DNA of 23,320 nucleotides from Psychrobacter sp. (GCA_020024075.1 JAHHUJ010000005.1:1-23320); one strand, 5' to 3'; counted from the stretch's first letter, positions 1 through 7,400 are shown. The notes: a model not told the origin generated them from the letters alone. A program made the numbers and translations.

Positions 1-248
1 TCCTACATCAACTTAGACTGTATGCTCTGCTAAAACTGTATGCCCTAATTATTCAACTGCACATCCTTAGCAGACAAGCAATAGATTTATAATATCTATA
101 TATATTGCTAATAGCTTATAAAATACAAAACGTAAACCGCCATAAATTTACTAAATACGATATATTTAGCAAATAATTAGTCCATTAACTTCAAGCCTTT
201 AACCCCCATAAAACACCCCCTCCCTATTTTCCTTCGTGGACTGTTAAT

Positions 249-267
249 AACTATAAATGTTATAGTT
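249..267. promoter_or_regulatory. Perfect palindrome upstream of ppsA (operator-like or small hairpin)
   Basis: AACTATAA (249-256) and TTATAGTT (260-267) are exact reverse complements separated by ATG. A 19-bp palindrome of this form could be a dimeric regulator site or a small hairpin. It lies about 200 bp upstream of ppsA. There is no T-run beside it, so a terminator is unlikely. The function is inferred only from symmetry and position. Confidence 0.35.
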
Positions 268-375
268 CGCTCACATCACATTACCGTGGATGTCAAGCGT
301 TAAGATTTCACCCTTAATTAATAATATTTGTCTGAATCAACCCTTTTGAACTCACTGCCAAAACAGTAGGTCTTG

Positions 376-440
376 GTTGACTCAATCAACTATTAAAAGA
401 GTGCTAATCGGTACACAATTTAGATAAATAGCGGTATAAT
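376..440 (+). promoter_or_regulatory. Putative ppsA promoter with upstream inverted repeat
   Basis: A consensus -10 hexamer TATAAT lies at 435-440, 32 bp before the ppsA ATG. No good -35 hexamer stands 16-18 bp upstream (about 411-418 reads GTACACAA), which suggests activator dependence. An inverted repeat GTTGA-CTCAA-TCAAC at 376-390 is centred roughly 60 bp upstream of the expected start of transcription, a typical activator distance. The -10 is seen directly; the activator role is inferred. Confidence 0.5.
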
Positions 441-472
441 TTAAAAAAATAACCTTATTTCCTGGAGTTATC

Positions 473-2869
473 ATGACAGCACCGCAAGTTATTACCCTTG
501 ACAAGTTAGGCAAAAACGACGTCGAAATCGTAGGCGGTAAAAACGCTTCATTAGGCGAAATGATTAGCCACCTATCAGATCTAGGGGTGAGTGTTCCTGG
601 CGGTTTCGCGACCACAGCTGCAGCATTCAATAACTTCCTGACTGAGACTGGCCTTTTGGACAAAATCAACAACGAACTAAAAGCGTTAGATGTTGATGAT
701 GTTAAGAAGCTAACTGAAACTGGTGAAAAGATTCGTAACTGGATCATCGAGCAAGAATTACCAAAATCACTTGAGCAAGAAATCCGTGATGCTTTTGAAG
801 TGATGAGTGATGGTGATGATATTGCCGTTGCTGTCCGCTCTTCTGCGACTGCCGAAGACTTACCAGACGCATCTTTCGCAGGTCAGCAAGAAACTTATCT
901 AAACATCCGTGGTATCGAAAACGTTCTAATCGCCATCAAAGAAGTTTTTTCATCACTATATAATGACCGTGCCATCGCTTACCGTGTTCACCAAGGTTTC
1001 GAGCACTCTGGTGTTGCCCTATCAGCGGGTATTCAGCGTATGGTTCGTTCAGAAACAGGCGCAGCAGGCGTTATGTTCACCCTAGACACTGAAAGTGGCT
1101 TCGATGAAGTGGTATTTATCACCTCAAGCTACGGTCTTGGTGAAATGGTAGTACAGGGTGCGGTAAACCCAGATGAATTCTACCTATCAAAAGCTTTATT
1201 AGCAGAAAACAAACCTGCGGTTATTCGCCGTAACTTGGGTAGTAAACACCAAAAAATGATTTATGGTGAAGAAGGTAGCACTACCCGTTCAGTGAAAACT
1301 GTAGAAGTAGATAAAGAAGAACGCAACCAGTTCTCTTTAACCAGTGAAGAGTTGACTGAGCTTGCAACACAAGCCATCACTATCGAAAAACACTACGGTC
1401 AACCAATGGATATCGAGTGGGCTAAAGACGGTGATTCAGGCAAGCTATTTATTGTTCAAGCTCGTCCAGAAACCGTTAAGAGCCGTCAAGACCGCAACGT
1501 TATGGAACGCTATCTTATCCAGAGCAAAGACGCTAAAGTACTTTGCGAAGGTCGCTCAATCGGTCAACGCGTAGGCTCAGGTAAAGTTCGTGTAGTGAAT
1601 GACCTGCATGAAATGGACAAAGTCCAAGTGGGTGATGTTCTAGTATCTGATATGACTGACCCAGATTGGGAACCAGTGATGAAACGTGCTTCAGCAATTA
1701 TCACTAACCGTGGTGGTCGTACTTGTCACGCCGCTATTATCGCTCGTGAATTAGGCGTACCAGCTATCGTTGGTTGTGGTAACGCTACTGAATTACTAAC
1801 TGATGGTCAAGAAGTTACCGCTTCTTGTGCTGAAGGCGATACCGGCTTTATCTACGAAGGTCTAATAGATTTCGAAGTACAAAGCAACTCTATTGATGCT
1901 ATGCCAGAGCTACCTTTCAAAGTTATGATGAACGTAGGTAACCCTGACCGTGCCTTCTCATTTGCTCAAATTCCAAACGCTGGTGTTGGTCTAGCCCGTC
2001 TAGAGTTCATCATCAACCGTATGATTGGTGTGCATCCAAAAGCACTGCTTAACATGAACACCTTACCTCGTGAAATCTCACAAGCTATTAAAGAGCGTAT
2101 CGCAGGCTATGCCTCTCCAGTAGATTTCTACGTTGATAAGCTAGTTGAAGGTATCGCTACCCTAGCTGTAGCGTTCAGAGAGCAGCCAGTTATCGTTCGT
2201 ATGTCTGACTTTAAATCGAATGAATACGCCAACTTAATTGGTGGTAAGCTGTACGAGCCTTCAGAAGAAAACCCAATGCTAGGCTTCCGTGGTGCTAGCC
2301 GCTATGTTTCAGACAACTTCCGTGACTGCTTCGAGTTAGAGTGCCGTGCTCTAAAACGTGTTCGTGATGAGATGGGCTTAACCAACGTTAAGATTATGAT
2401 TCCATTCGTACGTACTACCAAAGAAGCTGCTGAAGTGGTTGAAATTCTAGCCAAAAATGGCTTGAAACGTGGCGAGAACGGTCTTGAATTAATCATGATG
2501 TGTGAGCTTCCAACCAACGCATTATTGGCTGAAGAGTTCTTACAACACTTCGATGGTTTCTCAATTGGTTCTAACGACTTAACTCAGTTAACATTAGGTC
2601 TAGACCGTGACTCAGGTATCGTATCTCACCTATTTGATGAGCGTGATGAAGCGGTTAAGAAGTTATTATCAATGGCTATCGCTGAATGCCGTAAGCAAGG
2701 TAAATATGTAGGTATCTGTGGTCAAGGTCCATCAGATCATCCAGATCTAGCCTACTGGTTAATGGAACAAGGCATTAGCTCTGTCTCATTAAACCCAGAC
2801 TCAGTATTAGATACTTGGATGTTCTTAGCCAATGATGACAATGCTAACGCTATTGTTACAGCTAAATAA
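473..2869 (+). CDS. ppsA: Phosphoenolpyruvate synthase (pyruvate, water dikinase)
   Basis: This enzyme converts pyruvate, ATP and water to PEP, AMP and phosphate, the first step of gluconeogenesis from pyruvate or lactate in the cytosol. The 798-residue length matches the family (about 790). The N-terminal ATP-binding (PPDK_N) domain covers about residues 15-345, including VGGKNASLGEM and AVRSSATAEDLPDASFAGQQ. The swivelling phosphohistidine domain carries GGRTCHAAIIARELG with catalytic His419. The C-terminal TIM-barrel PEP/pyruvate domain ends with GICGQGPSD, containing the conserved Cys749. The ATG is preceded by a GGAG ribosome site at 464-467. The gene stands alone, with its own promoter candidate and tandem hairpins downstream. 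The regulator gene ppsR, often adjacent, is not in the window. The assignment is secure. Confidence 0.97.
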   Translation: MTAPQVITLDKLGKNDVEIVGGKNASLGEMISHLSDLGVSVPGGFATTAAAFNNFLTETGLLDKINNELKALDVDDVKKLTETGEKIRNWIIEQELPKSLEQEIRDAFEVMSDGDDIAVAVRSSATAEDLPDASFAGQQETYLNIRGIENVLIAIKEVFSSLYNDRAIAYRVHQGFEHSGVALSAGIQRMVRSETGAAGVMFTLDTESGFDEVVFITSSYGLGEMVVQGAVNPDEFYLSKALLAENKPAVIRRNLGSKHQKMIYGEEGSTTRSVKTVEVDKEERNQFSLTSEELTELATQAITIEKHYGQPMDIEWAKDGDSGKLFIVQARPETVKSRQDRNVMERYLIQSKDAKVLCEGRSIGQRVGSGKVRVVNDLHEMDKVQVGDVLVSDMTDPDWEPVMKRASAIITNRGGRTCHAAIIARELGVPAIVGCGNATELLTDGQEVTASCAEGDTGFIYEGLIDFEVQSNSIDAMPELPFKVMMNVGNPDRAFSFAQIPNAGVGLARLEFIINRMIGVHPKALLNMNTLPREISQAIKERIAGYASPVDFYVDKLVEGIATLAVAFREQPVIVRMSDFKSNEYANLIGGKLYEPSEENPMLGFRGASRYVSDNFRDCFELECRALKRVRDEMGLTNVKIMIPFVRTTKEAAEVVEILAKNGLKRGENGLELIMMCELPTNALLAEEFLQHFDGFSIGSNDLTQLTLGLDRDSGIVSHLFDERDEAVKKLLSMAIAECRKQGKYVGICGQGPSDHPDLAYWLMEQGISSVSLNPDSVLDTWMFLANDDNANAIVTAK

Positions 2870-2897
2870 TCTGTAAATACATACTGTCATAATTTGT

Positions 2898-2920
2898 GGG
2901 TTATTGGTGATCAATAGCCC
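2898..2920 (+). terminator. First hairpin downstream of ppsA
   Basis: GGGTTATTG (2898-2906) pairs with CAATAGCCC (2912-2920), with one G-T wobble and a 5-nt loop, 28 bp after the ppsA stop. No T-run follows, so it is probably an RNA 3' stabilising or pausing hairpin ahead of the main terminator rather than a terminator itself. Confidence 0.45.
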
Positions 2921-2925
2921 TCATG

Positions 2926-2968
2926 ACGACCACAAAAATCAACCCTTATTGATTATTGTGGTCGTTTT
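2926..2968 (+). terminator. Rho-independent terminator of ppsA
   Basis: ACGACCACAA (2926-2935) pairs with TTGTGGTCGT (2956-2965). The stem continues inward as AATCAA/TTGATT after one A-A mismatch, giving 16 pairs. The U-tract is short (TTTT, overlapping the end of the stem), but stem strength and position between ppsA and the next gene support termination. Confidence 0.75.
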
Positions 2969-3053
2969 CATTTAATATTCTAAATAAATATTAAAATTAA
3001 TAATATTAATGTTCCTATGCGGACTTTAATTTTATAAAAAGGTTGTTATATTA

Positions 3054-3914
3054 ATGCAGATTTATCTAGCTAGAAATCAAGTTCAAGCAGGTCCTTATAC
3101 CCTAGAAGAGCTGAATAAGATGCTTGCTAATAGGCAAGTAGAACTAAATGATCTCATGTGGCACGCTGGCATGGAGCAATGGAAACCAGTAGGTGAAATG
3201 ACCAATGGTCAATTTTACTACGATCCAAATGCTTCCAGCTCAGCTACCACTCCGCCTAGACGGGTAACTGTGGCTGACCTTTATGGTAATAAACAGCCGG
3301 AATCCACTCAAAACCCAGTAAATGAGCAACCCGCTTCTACAAGCTTTCCACCCACCAGTAATAAAGGCCCTATTCACAAAGGCCCTACTCTAGAATCAAA
3401 CCCTTCTGATTCGACTACTGGGCTTGCAACCATTGGTAATCGTATCATTGCAGTTTTTATTGATTCGCTATTACTGATGGCCTGCTACCTACCTTTTTTG
3501 TCTGGATTAGATTACGACATCACAGTAATATCAGCCACAGCTGGCGATGTTGAAAAAATGACACTGTTGATTCAGTCCGTTCCTGAACATTTAAGCTCTC
3601 TGACTTCGGTGTTGTTTTTGGTGTTATTCATTATGCAGCTTATGCTGCTGATAAAAAGAGGTCAAACTATTGGTAAAACGGTGATGGGCATTCGAATTGT
3701 TGATGCCAAAACCCAAAAACTGGCCTCAATTACCAATGTAATTCTATTACGTAGTCTGGTGACTTCAGCTTTGTATGCATTGCCAGGCATCGGTACGCTA
3801 TTCTTAATTGCTGACTTTGTGGTTATGGTTATTAACAAACAGCGTCTTAGTATTCACGATAAACTTGCCAAAACTATGGTGGTTAAGGCTGATCCAAAAC
3901 AGCTAAAAAAATAA
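3054..3914 (+). CDS. GYF_2 and RDD domain membrane protein
   Basis: The 286-residue protein has three parts. Residues 1-50 are a GYF_2 (DUF4339) domain (IYLARNQVQAGPYTLEEL ... MWHAGMEQWKPV). Residues 55-122 are a polar, proline/serine-rich linker. Residues 123-277 form an RDD membrane domain with about three membrane segments (131-149, 185-201, 242-260). RDD hallmarks are visible: GNRIIAVFID (Arg130, Asp137), RGQTIGKTVMGIRIVD, and the terminal QRLSIHDKLAKTMVV. An AAAAAGG ribosome site lies at 3036-3042. Some RDD proteins act in cation or proton exchange, but this protein's function is unknown; GYF_2 suggests peptide binding on the cytoplasmic face. The linker contains an imperfect in-frame 15-bp duplication (KGPIH, KGPTL). 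It is probably transcribed alone. Confidence 0.85.
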   Translation: MQIYLARNQVQAGPYTLEELNKMLANRQVELNDLMWHAGMEQWKPVGEMTNGQFYYDPNASSSATTPPRRVTVADLYGNKQPESTQNPVNEQPASTSFPPTSNKGPIHKGPTLESNPSDSTTGLATIGNRIIAVFIDSLLLMACYLPFLSGLDYDITVISATAGDVEKMTLLIQSVPEHLSSLTSVLFLVLFIMQLMLLIKRGQTIGKTVMGIRIVDAKTQKLASITNVILLRSLVTSALYALPGIGTLFLIADFVVMVINKQRLSIHDKLAKTMVVKADPKQLKK

Positions 3915-4090
3915 TTAACACAGCTATGCTCTATATTGAGCCTTACTATCGGCTACAATCTATGCAATAAACCACTTTATGTGGCTAAAACCACATCATT
4001 TAAGCGGTTTGTATTGTAATCACAGCATTAGTTTGTTAGAATTATCCGCTTTAATTTACACACAAATATAATATTCCAAATTTGTGTTGA

Positions 4091-4198
4091 TGACGTTATT
4101 TAATGCCAGAGCATAAGCTTAAACTGTTATTACCCTAAGTTTAATCGTCATGCTCCTCTTGTTAAACTGGCTGCTTTAACAAGGCATAAATAACGTTA
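4091..4198 (+). ncRNA. Candidate structured RNA (three-way junction) upstream of rpsT
   Basis: Base-pairing read from the sequence: P1 pairs 4091-4107 with 4183-4198 (16 pairs, one G-T, one bulged A at 4102). P2 pairs GAGCAT 4109-4114 with ATGCTC 4150-4155, then after a small internal loop TTAAACT 4119-4125 with AGTTTAA 4138-4144. P3 pairs TTGTTAAA 4159-4166 with TTTAACAA 4175-4182. The helices fit together without conflict and leave only 1-3 unpaired bases at the junction. A TATAAT at 4067-4072 would start transcription just before P1. No U-run follows, so it is more likely part of a leader than a free RNA. It matches no family I recognise. A repeat element is also possible. Confidence 0.4.
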
Positions 4199-4286
4199 CT
4201 ATAGCTAACTTAAGCTTGCCAATGGATAGTCTCAGATCCATAATGGCTAAAGTAGGCACACTTATTATCCTCTAGCGTTAGATGGA

Positions 4287-4319
4287 TTGATAAGTTTTGT
4301 GTAAATTTATAAATATAAT
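4287..4319 (+). promoter_or_regulatory. Putative proximal rpsT promoter
   Basis: TATAAT at 4314-4319 and an overlapping TATAAA at 4308-4313 follow a TTGATA at 4287-4292. The spacing is imperfect (15 bp to TATAAA, 21 bp to TATAAT), so only the -10 region is convincing. A leader of about 95 nt would result. A second TATAAT at 4067-4072 could act as a distal promoter; E. coli rpsT also uses two promoters. Confidence 0.4.
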
Positions 4320-4421
4320 TTTGAGTCAATCAGTTTTTACTATAAACTATTGATTTTTATATTCATCAGTATTTATTACTGAGTCCTAATTTAGTAATTA
4401 AACTCTACCAAGGAGACATCC

Positions 4422-4688
4422 GTGGCTAACTCAGCACAAGCTCGTAAACGCGCTCGTCAAAATAACACTCGTCGTCAGCACGCTGCATCACAGCGTTCAA
4501 TGATCCGTACTTACATCAAAAAAGTAGATGCCGCTATCCTAGCTGGTGACTACGAAGCAGCTACTGCCGCTTACAACAAAGCAGTACCTGTAATTGATCG
4601 TATGGCTGACAAAGGTGTTATCCATAAGAACAAAGCTGCTCGTCATAAGAGCCGTTATAACAAAGCAATTAAAGCACTTAAAGCTTAA
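4422..4688 (+). CDS. rpsT: 30S ribosomal protein S20
   Basis: An 88-residue, strongly basic, alanine-rich protein matching S20 in length and sequence (MANSAQARKRARQNNTRR start; KGVIHKNKAARHKSR near the C-terminus). It is a primary binder of 16S rRNA in early 30S assembly. The start codon is GTG at 4422, preceded by a strong AAGGAGA at 4410-4416; the family-typical MANS start fixes this choice. A non-ATG start recalls E. coli rpsT (UUG), whose weak start is linked to translational self-control by free S20, so similar feedback is plausible here. Codon use is clearly biased, as expected for a highly expressed gene. The gene is monocistronic with a strong terminator. Confidence 0.97.
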   Translation: MANSAQARKRARQNNTRRQHAASQRSMIRTYIKKVDAAILAGDYEAATAAYNKAVPVIDRMADKGVIHKNKAARHKSRYNKAIKALKA

Positions 4689-4710
4689 TTGATTTGCTAT
4701 AAATAAAAAT

Positions 4711-4748
4711 AAACCCCTAGCTCAATTTGAGTTAGGGGTTTATTTTTT
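4711..4748. terminator. Bidirectional terminator of rpsT
   Basis: AAACCCCTAGCTCAA (4711-4725) pairs with TTGAGTTAGGGGTTT (4727-4741), with one G-T wobble, followed by ATTTTTTT. On the opposite strand the stem is followed by ATTTTTATTT, so it can also end the convergent minus-strand transcript from the histidine phosphatase gene. Confidence 0.92.
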
Positions 4749-4801
4749 TGGGTAACTTTTATCTTGAAAGACATTAATTATTCGTAAAATAAGACTAAGC
4801 T

Positions 4802-5674
4802 TTACGGCAGTATCAAGCTTTGAGTCGGAACTTCAAACTTCTCACCCCGCCAGATAAAATTAGCAGTAGACTCTTCAAAAGGCTTATCATCAAACCACAA
4901 AAACATCCCCTCCATCATCTTTGGCCAATCATCCCACGTGATTTCTTTATGTTGGCGCATAACGCCTAAGAAGGCCGCTAACAAAGTATCGTGACTTACC
5001 GCCAGTGATAAATGACCAGGCTCAGGCTGCGACTGATACAGCAAAGACAATAAATCTAATGCCCCTTGTTTAGCAGGCTTGGTACTGCTGGAGGTGTCTT
5101 GCAAAAATGTATTGATAAAATCTGTTACCAAGCTTCCAGGCTCTACCAGTAGAGGCTCATGAGCAATGGGCTGCCTAACCCCTGCTCCCTCTTGCATAAG
5201 CTTAGCAGTATCAACACAGCGCCATATAGGACTAGCAATGCTATGGGTGTCCATTGAGTACGGCAAATACTCAGCAAGCCAGCGTCCCCAAGATTTAGCC
5301 AACACTCTACCTTTAGGAGTTAGCGGCAAATCATAACTGGCAAAACCTTGACCGTTAGAGCGCTCTCTTAAAGAGTGTCTGGTAAATAGGATTAACCGCT
5401 CATCGTTATTGGGCAAGTGCTTTACAGAATGCAGCATACTAGGCGGTAAATGGGCAGGAGCTGGTGCACGTACAATTGGCTCTTTGCTGTCCACATTAGA
5501 TACCCCGCCTGCTATTAAAGGCGGCTCTCCAAATTCAGGCTGACGGGTCGAGCTGTTGCTCAACTTGCCTACTGTGGCTAGCTCTGAAGGGGCGTTATCC
5601 TGTGCCGTAACCGCCAATCTCTCATCGAGTTGCGTCTTAGAGTGCGTTACTGAATTGTTGTTATTTTTAGTCAT
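4802..5674 (-). CDS. Histidine phosphatase family protein (SixA/phosphoglycerate mutase-like)
   Basis: The 290-residue protein has a histidine-phosphatase core from about residue 92. LILFTRHSLRE holds the Arg-His pair (Arg99, His100) that forms the phospho-enzyme. SPIWRCVDTAKLM (about 149-160) is the typical helix, and LAVSHDTLLAAF carries the second catalytic His228. Family members remove phosphate from diverse substrates, and the substrate here is unknown. The first roughly 90 residues are polar, low in complexity and probably disordered; an internal Met80 would give a tail-less form. The gene starts 12 bp after the phosphoesterase stop, so the two probably form a transcriptional unit. A second, short SixA homologue lies at 20245-20703. 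Confidence 0.85.
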   Translation of the reverse strand: MTKNNNNSVTHSKTQLDERLAVTAQDNAPSELATVGKLSNSSTRQPEFGEPPLIAGGVSNVDSKEPIVRAPAPAHLPPSMLHSVKHLPNNDERLILFTRHSLRERSNGQGFASYDLPLTPKGRVLAKSWGRWLAEYLPYSMDTHSIASPIWRCVDTAKLMQEGAGVRQPIAHEPLLVEPGSLVTDFINTFLQDTSSSTKPAKQGALDLLSLLYQSQPEPGHLSLAVSHDTLLAAFLGVMRQHKEITWDDWPKMMEGMFLWFDDKPFEESTANFIWRGEKFEVPTQSLILP

Positions 5675-5686
5675 AGCTCAACCGTA

Positions 5687-6493
5687 TCAAACCTCTACCA
5701 CCTTTGACCAGCTAAATTCTAATTGAGTACTGCTAATCTCACCTGGATAGGCTCGAGGATTAACAATAACTCGCGTTTTGCCTTCAATATAGTCAAAAGC
5801 TTCATGAGTATGACCATGTAGCCATAACTTTGGCGCCCAATCCTGATGCATCCATAAACTTAAATCTGTCACAAAGGCTGCATTACTTGGCCTGCCTGCG
5901 TATTGTTCAGAGACGGACCTTGGCGTCACACTATGATGGGTCATAACCACTACGCGCATACCTTCACTATGAGCTGTAATCAGCGCTTGTTTTAACCAAG
6001 CTCTATGTCGCTGATGAATCTGAATTGATACCTCTGGTGAGAACAGTTGGGATCCGGCCATAATTTGGCGATAATCCCGCATAAAAGCCATCACCGACTC
6101 TCGAGTCTCAGCAGTGGCCTCAAACTGATAATCCGTCCACAGTGTACAGCCTAATATGCGTAGGTCTCCAAAATCAAGCTGTTGACACTGCAAAAACTTC
6201 AACCCCTTTAAGGAAGCTTTATCAAAAGTATCCCATTGACTCAGCCTATCATCGAACGTTAACACATCTTCAGAAAAGTATTCATGATTACCTGCAATAG
6301 TAATCACAGGCTTATCATTAATCTCAGCTTGCTGCTGTAGCCACTGCATCCCTGAATCGCTATTGCCGGTATCTCCAGCCACCAATATAAGGTCAGCATC
6401 CGTCTGGGTAATAGCACCTAATGGCTTTTGGCGCTTGGCATAACTGTCAATATGCAAATCACTTAACACTTGTAGTTTCATAGAATGTAACAT
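5687..6493 (-). CDS. Calcineurin-like metallophosphoesterase
   Basis: The 268-residue protein shows the full metal-ligand set of the metallophosphoesterase fold in order: DLHID (Asp12, His14), AGDTGN (Asp41), GNHE (68-71), THH (185-187) and GHTH (227-230). It should be an active two-metal phosphoesterase in the cytosol; the substrate cannot be told from sequence. The start is uncertain: ATG 6493 (MLHSMKLQVL) and ATG 6481 (MKLQVL) are both possible, and neither has a good ribosome site. The shorter form begins right at the first beta strand, as is usual. It lies 107 bp downstream of pyrF and 12 bp upstream of the histidine phosphatase gene. Confidence 0.88.
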   Translation of the reverse strand: MLHSMKLQVLSDLHIDSYAKRQKPLGAITQTDADLILVAGDTGNSDSGMQWLQQQAEINDKPVITIAGNHEYFSEDVLTFDDRLSQWDTFDKASLKGLKFLQCQQLDFGDLRILGCTLWTDYQFEATAETRESVMAFMRDYRQIMAGSQLFSPEVSIQIHQRHRAWLKQALITAHSEGMRVVVMTHHSVTPRSVSEQYAGRPSNAAFVTDLSLWMHQDWAPKLWLHGHTHEAFDYIEGKTRVIVNPRAYPGEISSTQLEFSWSKVVEV

Positions 6494-6585
6494 TAATATA
6501 ACAATAAAGCCTGATTAATAGAAAGTTGCAACAAATAAAAAGTTACCGTAAATAAAGAAGCTCAAATAAACAGAAAGTACCCGTA

Positions 6586-6621
6586 ACAGCTTGAAGCTGT
6601 CTAATTTAAGCTGTCTAAGAT
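6586..6621. repeat. 14-bp tandem duplication and palindrome at the pyrF stop codon
   Basis: AAGCTGTCTAATTT (6594-6607) is followed at once by AAGCTGTCTAAGAT (6608-6621), 12 of 14 bases identical. The copy boundary sits inside the end of pyrF; the stop codon (6601-6603 on the minus strand) is in one copy. Next to it, ACAGCTT (6586-6592) and AAGCTGT (6594-6600) make a 15-bp palindrome just after the stop. Confidence 0.7.
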
Positions 6622-7341
6622 CTGAGTCATTTTATTAATAGGATCCGCAGCTTGGGTAATTGAGCGCCCAATCACTAAGTAATCCGAGCCATTTTGCATC
6701 GCCTCACTCGGGGTGCAAATCCGCTTTTGATCATCCGCCGAGTCTTGCGCCATACGAATACCTGGGGTAATCAGTTGAAACTGTTGGCCACAAAGCTGCT
6801 TTAATCGACTCGCTTCTTGAGCCGAACACACTACCCCATCCAGCCCAGCTTCTTTGGTTAATAACGCCAAGCGCTCTACCTGCTCAGTCACCGCCACATC
6901 AATACCAATTCCCTTTAATCCCTCCTCTGTCATAGAGGTTAACACGGTAACTGCTATCAATAAGGTATCATGACCGGCATCCACTAAGCGCTTTTTGGAC
7001 TCTTGCATCGCTTCCAGTCCAGCACTGGCATGAACGTTAACCATCCATACGCCCATATCCGCAGCGGCTAATACGGCTTGTGCCGTTGTATTAGGAATAT
7101 CATGGAACTTTAAATCCAAAAAAACCTCAAAGCCGCGATTATGTAATTCATTGATTATCTGAGGCCCACAGCGGGTGAACAGCTCCTTACCTACTTTAAC
7201 CCGGCACAAGCTTGGGTCTAACTGATCGGCCAGCTGCAATGCCTCCTTTAACGAAGCTTTATCAATGGCAACAATAATGGGCGAATTAGGACGGATTAAA
7301 TTTGGGGCAACCTGTTGATTCATCTGCTGAAGTTGAGTCAC
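6601..7341 (-). CDS. pyrF: Orotidine 5'-phosphate decarboxylase
   Basis: The enzyme decarboxylates OMP to UMP, the last step of de novo pyrimidine synthesis. The catalytic signature DLKFHDIPNT (Asp76, Lys78, Asp81 in the numbering used here) and SPIIVAID, VHASAG, TPGIR and GRSIT motifs are intact. I choose the GTG at 7341 as start: an AGGAGA lies at 7351-7346 with ideal spacing, and the resulting 246 residues match the family length. The upstream ATG at 7386 has no ribosome site and would add 15 odd residues; ATG 7323 is a shorter alternative. The gene has its own upstream region with a striking 20-bp repeat array (7401-7480). Companion pyrD is at 18334-19362, so the pyrimidine genes are scattered. 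Confidence 0.93.
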   Translation of the reverse strand: MTQLQQMNQQVAPNLIRPNSPIIVAIDKASLKEALQLADQLDPSLCRVKVGKELFTRCGPQIINELHNRGFEVFLDLKFHDIPNTTAQAVLAAADMGVWMVNVHASAGLEAMQESKKRLVDAGHDTLLIAVTVLTSMTEEGLKGIGIDVAVTEQVERLALLTKEAGLDGVVCSAQEASRLKQLCGQQFQLITPGIRMAQDSADDQKRICTPSEAMQNGSDYLVIGRSITQAADPINKMTQILDSLN

Positions 7342-7400
7342 ATTGTCTCCTAAAATAAAAGTTTTGTTATGACTATGAATTATCATTTTTGGGGGTAGAA

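Larger units (their letters stand above)
1..472. other. Non-coding AT-rich region upstream of ppsA
   Basis: I find no convincing gene here; every frame is broken by stops and there is no plausible protein. It holds a near-direct repeat (ACTGTATGC at 17-25 and 35-43, period 18), AT-rich inverted repeats (AGCAATA 77-83 with TATTGCT 103-109), a perfect 8-bp-arm palindrome at 249-267 and a 5-bp-arm inverted repeat at 376-390. A good -10 hexamer lies just before ppsA. A partial gene ending near position 33 cannot be excluded, since frame 1 is open only from the window edge to there. Confidence 0.6.
3915..4421. other. Structured spacer between the RDD gene and rpsT
   Basis: No open frame of note occurs in these 507 bp. 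The spacer contains a series of inverted repeats: a nested hairpin at 3965-4016 (CAAT, AAACC and ATGTGG arms), ACACAAAT/ATTTGTGT at 4060-4067 and 4080-4087, the three-way-junction element at 4091-4198, and a bulged hairpin at 4218-4247 (GCCA and ATGGAT arms). Promoter-like TATAAT hexamers occur at 4067-4072 and 4314-4319. It may serve as a long rpsT leader, a separate small RNA, or both. Confidence 0.6.

Noticed and set aside
1..33. C-terminal end of a plus-strand gene at the left edge
   Set aside because: Only ten codons are open before a stop and they carry no recognisable signal.
4091..4198. tRNA or tmRNA gene
   Set aside because: The cloverleaf-like look is a three-way junction. There is no acceptor stem of 7 pairs with CCA, no T-loop TTCGA and no anticodon arm.
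7342..7386. Longer pyrF form starting at ATG 7386
   Set aside because: There is no ribosome site before it, whereas GTG 7341 has AGGAGA at proper spacing and gives the usual family length.
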